From JAVJUV01 sp047314965 (GTDB taxonomy: Bacteria; Pseudomonadota; Alphaproteobacteria; Rhodobacterales; Rhodobacteraceae), in contig NZ_JBLBVK010000038.1 of NCBI RefSeq assembly GCF_047314965.1, positions 62,001 to 126,000 of the forward strand: DNA of 64,000 bases. Direction: 5' to 3'. Under the pieces are notes generated by a model that was given only the letters and a program-made list of their open reading frames with translations, was not told the origin of the DNA and did not search any database. Made by a program: the position numbers and the translations under genes. Below are positions 46,037 through 54,432 of this stretch, in pieces (position 1 is the first letter of the stretch; each line of letters opens with the position of its first letter).

Positions 46037-46571
46037 CGCCAACCTTAGCCGGACGAAGCAACCGTTCGTGCAGCATGAAGCCATCGGCGGTTACTTGAAT
46101 GATCTCTCCAGCCTTCGTTCCTGGAACCGGCGCCTCGAACATCGCTTCATGAACGGCAGGATCGAATTTGTCGCCAACATCTGGCGAGATCAGCTCGATT
46201 CCGTGCTTCCGAAACACATTGAGGAGTTCGCGCATCGTAAGCTCCAACCCCTCAATCACGGCCTTGTTCGCCTCGCGGTTTTCGACAGGAATTGACTCAA
46301 CGGCGCGCTTCATGTTGTCAAACACCGAGAGCATATCCCGAGCCAACCGCGAACCACCGTATTGTTCCGCTTCGCGGCGATCCCTTTCGGACCGTTTGCG
46401 CGAGTTCTCGGCATCTGCGAGCGCGCGCATCCATTTGTCTTTGAGCTCATCACGCTCCGCCTCGAGCTCTGCGATGCGCTGATCGTCCGTAGGATCTTCC
46501 AGCGCCTCCGGAGAGTCGATGTCGATCAGCTCTTCTTCATTCGCCGGTTTCTTGGCTTCTGCGTTGCTCAT
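46014..46571 (-). CDS. grpE: Nucleotide exchange factor GrpE
   Basis: 185 residues. GrpE speeds ADP release from the DnaK chaperone. The N-terminal long coiled coil (about 30-90, with ELKDKWMRALADAENSRKR) and the C-terminal beta domain with TKAGEIIQVTADGFMLHERLLRPAKV-type end (seen in short pieces as GEIIQVTADG and LHERLLRPAKVGVS) are clear. Its ATG overlaps the hrcA stop by 4 bases, so the two are coupled. The 3' end overlaps mutS by 23 bases tail to tail. dnaK and dnaJ are not near. Confidence 0.96.
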   Translation of the reverse strand: MSNAEAKKPANEEELIDIDSPEALEDPTDDQRIAELEAERDELKDKWMRALADAENSRKRSERDRREAEQYGGSRLARDMLSVFDNMKRAVESIPVENREANKAVIEGLELTMRELLNVFRKHGIELISPDVGDKFDPAVHEAMFEAPVPGTKAGEIIQVTADGFMLHERLLRPAKVGVSSSPAS

Positions 46572-47638
46572 GCTTTGCCTCGGTCTGAAATAAGCCGCCC
46601 GACGAGTTGGGCGGTGTAGTCAACGATTGGCACGATACGTCCATAGTTCAACCGTGTGGGTCCTATGACACCGATCGCGCCGACGATCTTTCGATCCGCG
46701 TTCATATATGGAGATACAACCAAAGAGGAACCCGAAAGTGAGAAGAGTTTGTTCTCTGAGCCAATAAAAATTCGAACCCCCTCGCCCGCTTCGGTCAATT
46801 CAAGAAACTCCGCGATGTCGCGCTTTCTTTCAAGATCGTCAAACAGGTTCCGGATCAGCTCCAGATCGTGTTCTTCGGTGGAATTCGCCAAAAGATTCGC
46901 ACGCCCACGTACTATCAGCCTTTCATACGGCGTTCCTTCGCTTTCCCAATATGCGGCGCCGTTTTCCACGAGGTCACGAGCCAAGCCATCCAATTCCTGG
47001 CGACGTCGCGCAATTTCACGAGATACGACAACTCCTAGCTCTCTTAGAGTGTGTCCTTCAATGATCGAATTCAGAAAGTTGGCCGCCTCACGCATCGAGC
47101 TTGGAGTCTGACCCGCAGGAGGCACGAAAACCCGGTTTTCTACGTGCCCATCCCCAAAGACCAAGACAACAAGGGCCCGATCATGCGCAAGACTGACAAA
47201 ATCAATGTGCTTGAGCGGAGCTTCATGTTTTGGGGCCAGAACAAGACTGGCCCCGTGCGTAACCCCGGACAATGCGGAACCAACCCGATCGAGAAGAGTT
47301 GTAACGTCCGTATCGTTACTTTCCAGCTTCCCGTCGATGGCAGCACGGTCTTCCTTGGTCAACTCGCTGATCTCAAGCAGGCCGTCCACAAACATGCGCA
47401 GTCCAAGTTGGGTTGGGATGCGACCTGCGGAAATATGCGGCGAATCTAGCAAGCCCAGATATTCCAGGTCCTGCATTACATTTCGGATCGTCGCGGCGCT
47501 GACCTTCTCGGTCATTTCGCGCGTCAGCGTTCTGGAGCCTACGGGATCACCTGTTTGGAGATAGCTCTCCACCACCCGACGAAATACTTCGCGGGAGCGA
47601 TCGTTCATTTCCTCCAGAAGTTTACCTGCGTCGGACAT
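46568..47638 (-). CDS. hrcA: Heat-inducible transcription repressor HrcA
   Basis: 356 residues from the ATG at 47638 (MSDAGKLLEEMN). The winged-helix N-terminus carries SRTLTREMTEKVSAATIRNVMQDLEYLGLL, seen as VSAATIRNVMQDLE and LLDSPHISAGRIPT. The C-terminal family end is GRIVPIVDYTAQLVG. HrcA binds CIRCE palindromes before heat-shock operons such as groESL. No CIRCE sequence is present in the 119 bases before hrcA here, so the gene may not repress itself. It is divergent from rph and coupled to grpE. Confidence 0.95.
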   Translation of the reverse strand: MSDAGKLLEEMNDRSREVFRRVVESYLQTGDPVGSRTLTREMTEKVSAATIRNVMQDLEYLGLLDSPHISAGRIPTQLGLRMFVDGLLEISELTKEDRAAIDGKLESNDTDVTTLLDRVGSALSGVTHGASLVLAPKHEAPLKHIDFVSLAHDRALVVLVFGDGHVENRVFVPPAGQTPSSMREAANFLNSIIEGHTLRELGVVVSREIARRRQELDGLARDLVENGAAYWESEGTPYERLIVRGRANLLANSTEEHDLELIRNLFDDLERKRDIAEFLELTEAGEGVRIFIGSENKLFSLSGSSLVVSPYMNADRKIVGAIGVIGPTRLNYGRIVPIVDYTAQLVGRLISDRGKA

Positions 47639-47665
47639 GATCCTTGGATTTCCTTCGAGCAAAGC

Positions 47666-47694
47666 AATTAAAGGGAAGGTGTCGGCAGGGTCAA
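47666..47694 (-). promoter_or_regulatory. Candidate sigma-70-type promoter of hrcA-grpE
   Basis: The minus strand has TTGACC (47694-47689), 17 bases, then TTAATT (47671-47666). The start would lie near 47659, about 20 bases before the hrcA ATG. The -35 box is strong and the -10 weak. No CIRCE or sigma-32 pattern was recognised. Confidence 0.4.
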
Positions 47695-47757
47695 TCGGGG
47701 TTGATGGTTGATGAGCCCCCGACTATCAAGCGCTGTCAAACGCAGCGAGGTATCCAC

Positions 47758-48468
47758 ATGCGCCCTTCCGGTCGTGATGTAAGTGAAATGCGCCCGATTT
47801 CAATCGAACTGGGTGTGGCGCGACATGCCGAAGGATCATGTCTGATCCGGTGCGGAGACACGCATGTGCTGTGCACCGCTTCCATTGATGAACGTGTCCC
47901 GCCGTGGATGAAGAACTCTGGATTGGGTTGGGTCACGGCCGAATATGGAATGCTTCCAAGAGCGACGCACACAAGGACCCGGCGTGAAGCGAAGAACGGT
48001 CAATCCGGAAGAACTCAAGAAATTCAGAGGCTTATAGGTAGGTCTCTTCGGGCATGCGTGGATCGTCCTGCGCTCGGTGAACGCCAGATCACCATTGACT
48101 GCGATGTGATACAAGCCGACGGTGGCACACGTTGTGCTTCGATTACAGGCGGTTGGGTGGCGCTTCGAATGGCCGTCAACCAGCTGATGAAGGCCGGCTT
48201 GGTGACATCGGATCCGTTGATTGATCATGTCGGTGCTGTGTCATGCGGCATTTATGCGGGTCAACCTGTGCTTGATCTGGATTATTCTGAAGACAGTGAG
48301 GCTGGGGTCGACGGTAATTTCGTCCTGACCGGTCGAGGTAAATTGATCGAAATTCAGATGTCCGCTGAAGGTCAAACCTTTTCGAAGGATCAATTGGCTA
48401 CCCTGCTCGACCTGGCTGAACATGGCGTCGGCTCGCTTGTGCAGGCCCAGAAGGCTGCCTTTGTTTGA
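47758..48468 (+). CDS. rph: Ribonuclease PH
   Basis: 236 residues from the ATG at 47758 (MRPSGRDVSEMRPISIE), after AGCGAGG. RNase PH trims tRNA 3' ends by phosphorolysis. RTQEIQRLIGRSLRACVD and QADGGTRCASITGGWVAL are the family's phosphate- and RNA-binding motifs. Its stop and the next start form TGATG (1-base overlap), so rph and rdgB are co-translated. It is divergent from hrcA, the usual Rhodobacterales arrangement with rdgB and hemW downstream. Confidence 0.97.
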   Translation: MRPSGRDVSEMRPISIELGVARHAEGSCLIRCGDTHVLCTASIDERVPPWMKNSGLGWVTAEYGMLPRATHTRTRREAKNGQSGRTQEIQRLIGRSLRACVDRPALGERQITIDCDVIQADGGTRCASITGGWVALRMAVNQLMKAGLVTSDPLIDHVGAVSCGIYAGQPVLDLDYSEDSEAGVDGNFVLTGRGKLIEIQMSAEGQTFSKDQLATLLDLAEHGVGSLVQAQKAAFV

Positions 48469-49079
48469 TGCGTAAGTTCACCAGCAAAACATTGCTCATC
48501 GCCACGCACAATTCTGGCAAGCTGGAAGAGATCGCTGACTTGTTGGGAGATTTTGGAATCACGGTCGTTGGAGCGGCCGAGTTAGATCTTCCTGAGCCCC
48601 ATGAAACCGGGACATCATTTGTCGAGAATGCAAGGATAAAGGCGCATGCTGCTGCGAAGGCTACCGGCCTGCCCGCACTTTCTGACGACTCCGGCATCGA
48701 AATCGACGGGCTTGATGGTGCACCCGGTGTCTATACGGCCGACTGGGCGGAAACGCCTTCAGGTCGCGATTTTGTGTTGGCCATGACTCGTGCGCATGAC
48801 GAACTCGTCGCTCGCGGGGCTCCAAAACCTTGGACTGCACGCTTTTGCTGCACTTTTGTGCTTGCCTGGCCGGACGGACATGACGAAGTTTTCGAGGGCC
48901 GCATGGAAGGTCAAATTGTTTGGCCTATGCGCGGAGGCCATGGCCATGGATACGATCCAATCTTCCAGCCAAAAGGATTTGCGCAAACGTTTGGCGAGAT
49001 GGATCGCTGGCAGAAAAATCGGATCAGCCATCGTGCAGATGCCTTTAGAAAGCTGATCGCCGTTTTCGAGCATGACTGA
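48468..49079 (+). CDS. rdgB: XTP/dITP diphosphatase (non-canonical purine NTP pyrophosphatase)
   Basis: 203 residues from the ATG at 48468 (a TTG one codon earlier is in frame). TLLIATHNSGKLEEI is the substrate-binding start, and ALSDDSGIEIDGL is the metal-binding motif. GYDPIFQPKGFAQTFGEM fits the family end. It removes dITP and XTP from nucleotide pools. It overlaps hemW by 8 bases. The operon is rph-rdgB-hemW. Confidence 0.96.
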   Translation: MRKFTSKTLLIATHNSGKLEEIADLLGDFGITVVGAAELDLPEPHETGTSFVENARIKAHAAAKATGLPALSDDSGIEIDGLDGAPGVYTADWAETPSGRDFVLAMTRAHDELVARGAPKPWTARFCCTFVLAWPDGHDEVFEGRMEGQIVWPMRGGHGHGYDPIFQPKGFAQTFGEMDRWQKNRISHRADAFRKLIAVFEHD

Positions 49080-50205
49080 GCGCTCCGGCTTTGGACTCTA
49101 TGTTCACTGGCCCTTTTGCCAGGCGAAGTGTCCCTATTGTGATTTCAACAGTCATGTTGCCGCTTCAGTTGACCAGTCCAGATGGCGAAGCGCGATGGAG
49201 TCGGAGATTCGTCGTGTGGGCCGGGAAACAGAAGGGTTGGTTCTTGATACGATCTTTTTCGGCGGCGGCACTCCCAGTCTCATGGAACCTGAGACCGTTG
49301 CGAAGGTGATTGAAACAGCACGATCGGTTTGGACGCCTTCGAACGATATGGAGATTACTCTCGAGGCAAATCCCACGTCTGTCGAAGCGTCCCGATTTCA
49401 AGGCTATTCGGAAGCTGGCGTGAACCGGGTATCAATTGGCATACAGTCGCTTCGAGATGCTGATCTCAAGCGGTTGGGCCGACTGCACTCGTCGCAAGAA
49501 GCTGTGGCGGCACTCGAAATCGCGCGCTCCGTTTTTGATCGGGTGTCCTTCGATCTCATCTATGCCAGACAGAACCAGTCGCTGGCGGATTGGAAGGATG
49601 AATTATCAGAAGCACTTTCTTTACACCCGGATCATCTCTCTCTTTATCAACTTAGTATTGAAGACGGCACCGCCTTTGGGGACAGGTTTGCAAGAGGAAA
49701 GCTTTCCGGACTTCCGGGCGAGGATTTGGCAGCCGACATGTTTGAGGCTACCCAAGAGATTACGTCTCGTGCGGGTCTCCCGGCTTATGAGATATCCAAT
49801 CATGCCAAACCAGGACAAGAATCGCGCCACAACCTTATCTATTGGCGGTCTGCGAACTGGGCAGCTGTCGGTCCCGGTGCGCACGGTAGGTGTACATTTC
49901 AGGGTAGTCGTGTCGCTACGGCTGCTTTTCCGGCTCCAGGAGCGTGGCTGGAAGCCGTTGAGAAGCGGGGCAGCGGCGAGGCAACGCAAGAACTCCTCTC
50001 TGACGAGGAAGCATTTGAAGAAAGAGTCATGATGGGTCTGCGTCTAAGAGAAGGCGTCTCTCGATCAATTTTTTCCCCGATTTATTTGTCTAAAATCAAT
50101 GAGTTAGTGGATACGGGGCTGATTGAAGTATCTTCTGAAACCTTAAGGGCCACCCCAATGGGGCGGCCCGTACTAAACTTCATACTTCGCCAGCTTCTGG
50201 CCTAG
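49072..50205 (+). CDS. hemW: Radical SAM haem chaperone HemW
   Basis: 377 residues. The radical SAM cluster is CQAKCPYCDFN, with the extra Cys-Asp-Phe that separates HemW from HemN (oxygen-independent coproporphyrinogen oxidase). GGGTPSLM, EANPTSVE and RVSIGIQSL follow. Old names call such genes hemN-like; HemW inserts haem into respiratory proteins. It overlaps rdgB by 8 bases at its start and the convergent parB by 4 at its end. Third haem-related gene in the window. Confidence 0.93.
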   Translation: MTERSGFGLYVHWPFCQAKCPYCDFNSHVAASVDQSRWRSAMESEIRRVGRETEGLVLDTIFFGGGTPSLMEPETVAKVIETARSVWTPSNDMEITLEANPTSVEASRFQGYSEAGVNRVSIGIQSLRDADLKRLGRLHSSQEAVAALEIARSVFDRVSFDLIYARQNQSLADWKDELSEALSLHPDHLSLYQLSIEDGTAFGDRFARGKLSGLPGEDLAADMFEATQEITSRAGLPAYEISNHAKPGQESRHNLIYWRSANWAAVGPGAHGRCTFQGSRVATAAFPAPGAWLEAVEKRGSGEATQELLSDEEAFEERVMMGLRLREGVSRSIFSPIYLSKINELVDTGLIEVSSETLRATPMGRPVLNFILRQLLA

Positions 50206-51119
50206 TCAAAATTGGGGTCGCTGGGAACCGAAAGTTTCCTGCAAATGTGATCGAGTTGATCCAGCGATCGGTATTTCAAGACGATGGCACCACCGGGCTT
50301 TCCTGCTTCGTGGTTAATGGTGACGCTTAATCCCAGAGCCGCCGAAAGGTCCTCCTCCAGCCTTCGCGTATCGGCATCCTTTAGATGGGCAACATTTTTT
50401 GCCGTCACGGGTTTTTTGGCATCGCGAGATTTTTTGGCCAGAACCTCTGCTTGACGAACAGATAGCCCATTCTTGATGATCTCTCTCGCAAGGCCGGACG
50501 GATCAACTGCAGTGATCAGCGCACGCGCATGTCCGGCCGACAATGCGCCATCACGCACGAAACCTAAAACGTCCTCTGGCAGGGTTAACAAACGAAGCAG
50601 ATTTGCAATGTGGCTTCGGCTTTTCCCGAGAGCCTCGGCAAGCTGTTCCTGCGTATGCCCAAAGCGATCCATCAACTGGCGGTAGCCAGCTGCTTCCTCG
50701 ATGGCATTCAAGTCCGCACGCTGAATGTTTTCGATAATCGCAAGCTCGAGAACCTCCGTATCGTCAAGATCTCGAACGATTGCAGGAACCTGGTGCAGTT
50801 GGGCGCGCTGGGCGGCGCGCCAGCGCCGTTCGCCCGCGACGATTTCAAAGCCTTCTGGGTTTCTGGGGTTTCTTCGCAGAATGAGCGGCTGGATAATGCC
50901 TTTCTCACGGACGGAGGCAGCAAGCTCGTTCAAGGCATCTTCGGCGAAAGTACGTCGAGGCTGGTCCGGATTCGGCGTAATGAGTGCAATGTCTACGAAG
51001 GTCTCGGGCTTTCGTGGCGCCTGCTCAGACGTTGCGCGCGAAGGTGCGGATTCGACATCTGCCATCAAGGCCGACAGCCCACGTCCCAGGCCCCTGCGCT
51101 CTACCTTCGCTTGTGTCAT
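50202..51119 (-). CDS. parB: Chromosome partitioning protein ParB
   Basis: 305 residues. The N-terminal KVERRGLGRGLSALMAD tail, then the CTP-binding and clamp motifs (ITPNPDQPRRTF, EIVAGERRWRAAQRA), a helix-turn-helix (TQEQLAEALGKSRSHIANLLRLL, seen as EALGKSRSHIANLL) and a C-terminal dimer domain. ParB loads at parS sites, slides on DNA as a CTP-dependent clamp and recruits ParA and SMC. Two perfect parS sites lie at 52504 and 54412. It follows parA by 9 bases on the same strand and overlaps hemW by 4 bases at its end. Confidence 0.98.
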   Translation of the reverse strand: MTQAKVERRGLGRGLSALMADVESAPSRATSEQAPRKPETFVDIALITPNPDQPRRTFAEDALNELAASVREKGIIQPLILRRNPRNPEGFEIVAGERRWRAAQRAQLHQVPAIVRDLDDTEVLELAIIENIQRADLNAIEEAAGYRQLMDRFGHTQEQLAEALGKSRSHIANLLRLLTLPEDVLGFVRDGALSAGHARALITAVDPSGLAREIIKNGLSVRQAEVLAKKSRDAKKPVTAKNVAHLKDADTRRLEEDLSAALGLSVTINHEAGKPGGAIVLKYRSLDQLDHICRKLSVPSDPNFD

Positions 51120-51128
51120 GTGACTACC

Positions 51129-51938
51129 CTATGATGCGGTTTCCTTCAACCTATCTACCATTTCTTGTGCCAAAGCGCGATAGGCAATGCTGCCTTTAGA
51201 CATGGGATCATAGGAAATTACAGGCATAGAATACGATGGCGCCTCCGAGACCCGAACATTCCTCGGAACAATAGTTCGGAACACCAGATCACCTAGTGTC
51301 CCGCGTGCATCCATTTCCACCTGTTGACTTAGGTTGTTGCGAACATCGTACATCGTTAGAACAACGCCTTCGATCCTGAGTTCGGGATTTGCCGTTTGGC
51401 GAACCTCTCTAACAGTAAGCATCAGTTGTGAAAGGCCCTCCAGCGCGAAAAACTCGCTTTGAAGCGGTATCAGCACTGAGTCAGAGGCCACCATGGCGTT
51501 TACCGTAAGGAGGCTGAGCGAAGGTGGACAGTCGATCAGGATGAAGTCCAGATCGTAATTGTCAATTGCGGGCTGCCTCAACGCATCGTGCAACAGAAAG
51601 CTACGCTTTTCTGTAGCCATCATTTCGATGTCCGCCGAGCTCAAGTCAGTTGTTGCCGGCGCAAGAAGGAGGCCCTCCACGGCGGTAGTCTTGAGGACAT
51701 CACCCAACTCGGCGCCCTCCAAAAGGAGATCGTAAGTCGTGTACTTTCGATCTTCCGGCTCAACCCCAAGCCCCGTCGACGCATTGCCCTGCGGATCGAG
51801 ATCGACAAGAAGGACATTGTATCCCCCTTCCGCGAGGGCTGCCCCGAGGTTGATTGCGGTTGTGGTCTTCCCCACACCGCCTTTCTGGTTTGCAACAGAA
51901 ATAATCCGCGGTAACCGTGGTCGGATCAGGTCAGACAC
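51129..51938 (-). CDS. parA: Chromosome partitioning ATPase ParA
   Basis: 269 residues with a GTG start, overlapping the rsmG stop by 8 bases. ANQKGGVGKTTTAINL is the deviant Walker A with two Lys; LVDLDPQGNAS and FILIDCPPSLSLLT complete the nucleotide site. It is the chromosomal (Soj-like) type without an N-terminal DNA-binding extension. ParA gradients pull the ParB-parS complex and the origin toward the cell pole. Confidence 0.98.
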   Translation of the reverse strand: MSDLIRPRLPRIISVANQKGGVGKTTTAINLGAALAEGGYNVLLVDLDPQGNASTGLGVEPEDRKYTTYDLLLEGAELGDVLKTTAVEGLLLAPATTDLSSADIEMMATEKRSFLLHDALRQPAIDNYDLDFILIDCPPSLSLLTVNAMVASDSVLIPLQSEFFALEGLSQLMLTVREVRQTANPELRIEGVVLTMYDVRNNLSQQVEMDARGTLGDLVFRTIVPRNVRVSEAPSYSMPVISYDPMSKGSIAYRALAQEMVDRLKETAS

Positions 51939-52557
51939 GCTCGATATCTCCGATTTTTAGGATGACGGCGTCTTTGTCCGTCTGGCTTTGATAAGTTTGG
52001 CAATCGAAGCGCCAGCTTTCAAGCGCCGCTGCGATCTCGGCTTGGGCCGTCGAGCCCTTCGGGAACAGCGCGATCCCTCCGGATGCAAGATGCCGGGAGG
52101 CGAACCCAAGAAGCACCGTCAGGGGGGCCAGGGCGCGTGCTGACACGACGCTGGCGTGGAGTGGGTCATTATCTTCGATACGGTTTGCTAGCACAGTGAA
52201 TCCAACGCCCGTTTCTCTGGCCACCGTTCGAAGAAACGCTGCTTTTCTTTGATCTGATTCTACCAACGTCACACGCATATCCGGGGCAGCTTCGCTTGCC
52301 ATTATTGCAATTACAGCGCCAGGAAAGCCTCCACCGCTTCCCAGATCGGCCCAAAGGCGGCAGCCTTGCGGCCGTAGATTGAATATCTGTGCAGAATCGA
52401 GCATATGGCGCTCCCACAACTGAGACAACGATCCCTTCGAAACAAGGTTGATCTTGGGATTCCAGCGCCCCAGCAACCCTGCGTAGGCCTTCAAACGGTC
52501 CATTGTTTCACGTGAAACATTGCTTCGGGCCTGAAAGGCGTCCGCGCCAATATTCAT
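51931..52557 (-). CDS. rsmG: 16S rRNA (guanine527-N7)-methyltransferase RsmG
   Basis: 208 residues (formerly GidB). WADLGSGGGFPGAVIAI is the SAM loop, and WNPKINLVSKGSL is a family signature. It makes m7G527 in 16S rRNA; loss gives low-level streptomycin resistance in several bacteria. Residues NVSRET near the N-terminus are encoded by a perfect parS site, so this protein sequence is shared with the ParB-binding function of the DNA. The mnmG stop overlaps its start by 4 bases. Confidence 0.97.
   Translation of the reverse strand: MNIGADAFQARSNVSRETMDRLKAYAGLLGRWNPKINLVSKGSLSQLWERHMLDSAQIFNLRPQGCRLWADLGSGGGFPGAVIAIMASEAAPDMRVTLVESDQRKAAFLRTVARETGVGFTVLANRIEDNDPLHASVVSARALAPLTVLLGFASRHLASGGIALFPKGSTAQAEIAAALESWRFDCQTYQSQTDKDAVILKIGDIERV
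52504..52519. other. parS site 1 (inside rsmG)
   Basis: TGTTTCACGTGAAACA, an exact match to the 16-base chromosomal parS palindrome bound by ParB. It lies within the rsmG reading frame, where it encodes VSRET, 1.4 kb from the parB start and about 5.3 kb from the proposed origin. Confidence 0.97.
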
Positions 52558-54428
52558 GCCCGCCTGCGTTCCGCCTGTCGCAACTTGGCGAGAATCAAAA
52601 ACAACGCTGCGGGGGTCACGCCCTCTACACGACCAGCCTGGCCAAGAGTCTCGGGTCGGACCTTTGTGAGCTTTTGCTTCAACTCATGCGACAGTCCGTT
52701 GAGGCTGGAATAGTCGAAATCCAGCGGAATGGCATAAGCTTCATCTCGCCTTAGGCTGGCCACATCTTGGCGCTGACGTTCGATATACTGCGCGTACAAG
52801 CCATCACGCTTCAGTTGATCTCTTATCTCTTCTGGGATGGCCTCCAGCTCCGGGCGCAGCAACAAAAGGTGTGCAAACTCGACGTCTGCAAATGCCAGAA
52901 GAGACATCCCGCCACGTCGCTCCCCGTCTGCGGAGATTCGTATTCCAACGGATGCCGCTTCAGACGCCGAAACCTGTACGCCCTGCAGCATCTCACGGCC
53001 TAACGCAATCTTTTCCATTTTTTCATTGAACTGGCGCCTGCGGCCATCCCCGACACAACCAGCGCTTATCCCAAAAGGTGTCAGCCTTTGATCAGCGTTG
53101 TCGGCGCGCAAAGACAATCTGAACTCTGCACGAGAAGTAAACATTCGATATGGTTCGGTGACGCCCCGGGTGATCAAGTCGTCGACCATCACGCCAATAT
53201 AAGAAGTTTCTCGGCCGAAGTGGACCGGATCAAGCTCAAGCGCATCGCCGGCAGCATTCAGACCAGCAACCAGCCCTTGGGCTGCCGCCTCTTCATAGCC
53301 GGTCGTCCCGTTGATCTGCCCGGCGAGATACAGCCCCGGGACGTCAGCCAGTCGCAGGCTGGATGTCAGCGCCCTCGGATCGACATAGTCGTATTCAATT
53401 GCATAGCCAGGCTGCGCAATCTCAGCCGCACCTAAGCCATGAATTGACCGCACATAATCATACTGAACCTCCTCGGGCAAAGACGTCGAGATCCCGTTTG
53501 GATAGACGAGGTCGCTCTTCAAGCCCTCTGGCTCAAGGAAGATCTGGTGCGACTGCTTCTCGGCAAACCGAACAACCTTATCCTCGATGGAAGGACAGTA
53601 TCGCGGGCCGATACCCTCAATGTGGCCACCGTACATGGCAGATCGGCCGAGATTATTTCGAATAATCTCGTGAGTTTTCTCATTCGTGTGAGTGATACCA
53701 CAGGCCACTTGATCCGCTGACGGTTTGTCAGAAAGGAACGAAAACATCACGGGTTCTTCATCACCCGGCTGTGACTCCACTGCGTCCCAGTCGATTGACT
53801 TCGAGCGGATACGGGGGGGTGTTCCCGTCTTGAGGCGACCAAGCGGCAAGCCGAACTCATCAATGCGTTCAGCCAGCCTAACCGAGGGTCTGTCGCCCAT
53901 TCTCCCGCCGGGCCTTGATACATCGCCTATGTGAATGACGCCCCTAAGGAAGGTACCTGTCGTCAACACAACGGCTGCTGAGGTAATGCGAGAGCCATCA
54001 CCCAAGATCACCCCAGCGACACTCCCGCGCTCCATGATCAGGTCGGTCACTTCTCCTTCGACAATCCATATTCCGGATTGTCCTGTCATTTCGGCCTGCA
54101 TCGCTGACCGATATAGATCACGATCCGCCTGAGCCCTTGGGCCTTGAACCGCGGGACCCTTCCGACGGTTCAACAGCCGAAATTGGATACCTGCCTTGTC
54201 TGCCACACGCCCCATGACCCCATCCATGGCGTCAACTTCCCTGACAAGGTGACCTTTGCCTAGGCCCCCTATCGCGGGGTTGCATGACATGACTCCGATT
54301 CCGGAAAAGCTGAGAGTTACCAGGCAAACACGAGCGCCCCGCCGCGCCGCTGCATGTGCGGCCTCTGCTCCCGCATGACCGCCGCCCACAACTACAACAT
54401 CCGCGTCTCGATGTTTCACGTGAAACAT
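52554..54428 (-). CDS. mnmG: tRNA uridine 5-carboxymethylaminomethyl modification enzyme MnmG
   Basis: 624 residues (formerly GidA). The FAD loop is VVVVGGGHAGAEAAHAAARRG, seen as VVGGGHAGAEAAHAAA, and MSCNPAIGGLGKGHLVREVDAMDG is a further family signature (here in short pieces SCNPAIGGLGKG and VDAMDG). It works with MnmE to modify U34 of tRNAs. The N-terminal residues MFHVKH are encoded by a perfect parS site. The order mnmE-mnmG-rsmG-parA-parB is conserved near origins in many bacteria. Four bases separate it from mnmE. Confidence 0.98.
   Translation of the reverse strand: MFHVKHRDADVVVVGGGHAGAEAAHAAARRGARVCLVTLSFSGIGVMSCNPAIGGLGKGHLVREVDAMDGVMGRVADKAGIQFRLLNRRKGPAVQGPRAQADRDLYRSAMQAEMTGQSGIWIVEGEVTDLIMERGSVAGVILGDGSRITSAAVVLTTGTFLRGVIHIGDVSRPGGRMGDRPSVRLAERIDEFGLPLGRLKTGTPPRIRSKSIDWDAVESQPGDEEPVMFSFLSDKPSADQVACGITHTNEKTHEIIRNNLGRSAMYGGHIEGIGPRYCPSIEDKVVRFAEKQSHQIFLEPEGLKSDLVYPNGISTSLPEEVQYDYVRSIHGLGAAEIAQPGYAIEYDYVDPRALTSSLRLADVPGLYLAGQINGTTGYEEAAAQGLVAGLNAAGDALELDPVHFGRETSYIGVMVDDLITRGVTEPYRMFTSRAEFRLSLRADNADQRLTPFGISAGCVGDGRRRQFNEKMEKIALGREMLQGVQVSASEAASVGIRISADGERRGGMSLLAFADVEFAHLLLLRPELEAIPEEIRDQLKRDGLYAQYIERQRQDVASLRRDEAYAIPLDFDYSSLNGLSHELKQKLTKVRPETLGQAGRVEGVTPAALFLILAKLRQAERRRA
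54412..54427. other. parS site 2 (start of mnmG)
   Basis: TGTTTCACGTGAAACA again, covering codons 1-6 of mnmG (M-F-H-V-K-H). It is identical to the site in rsmG 1.9 kb away, which marks both as selected sites rather than coincidence. Confidence 0.97.
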
Positions 54429-54432
54429 CCCC

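Noticed and set aside
47639..47757. Searched for a CIRCE operator before hrcA.
   Set aside because: No TTAGCACTC-N9-GAGTGCTAA or close variant is present.
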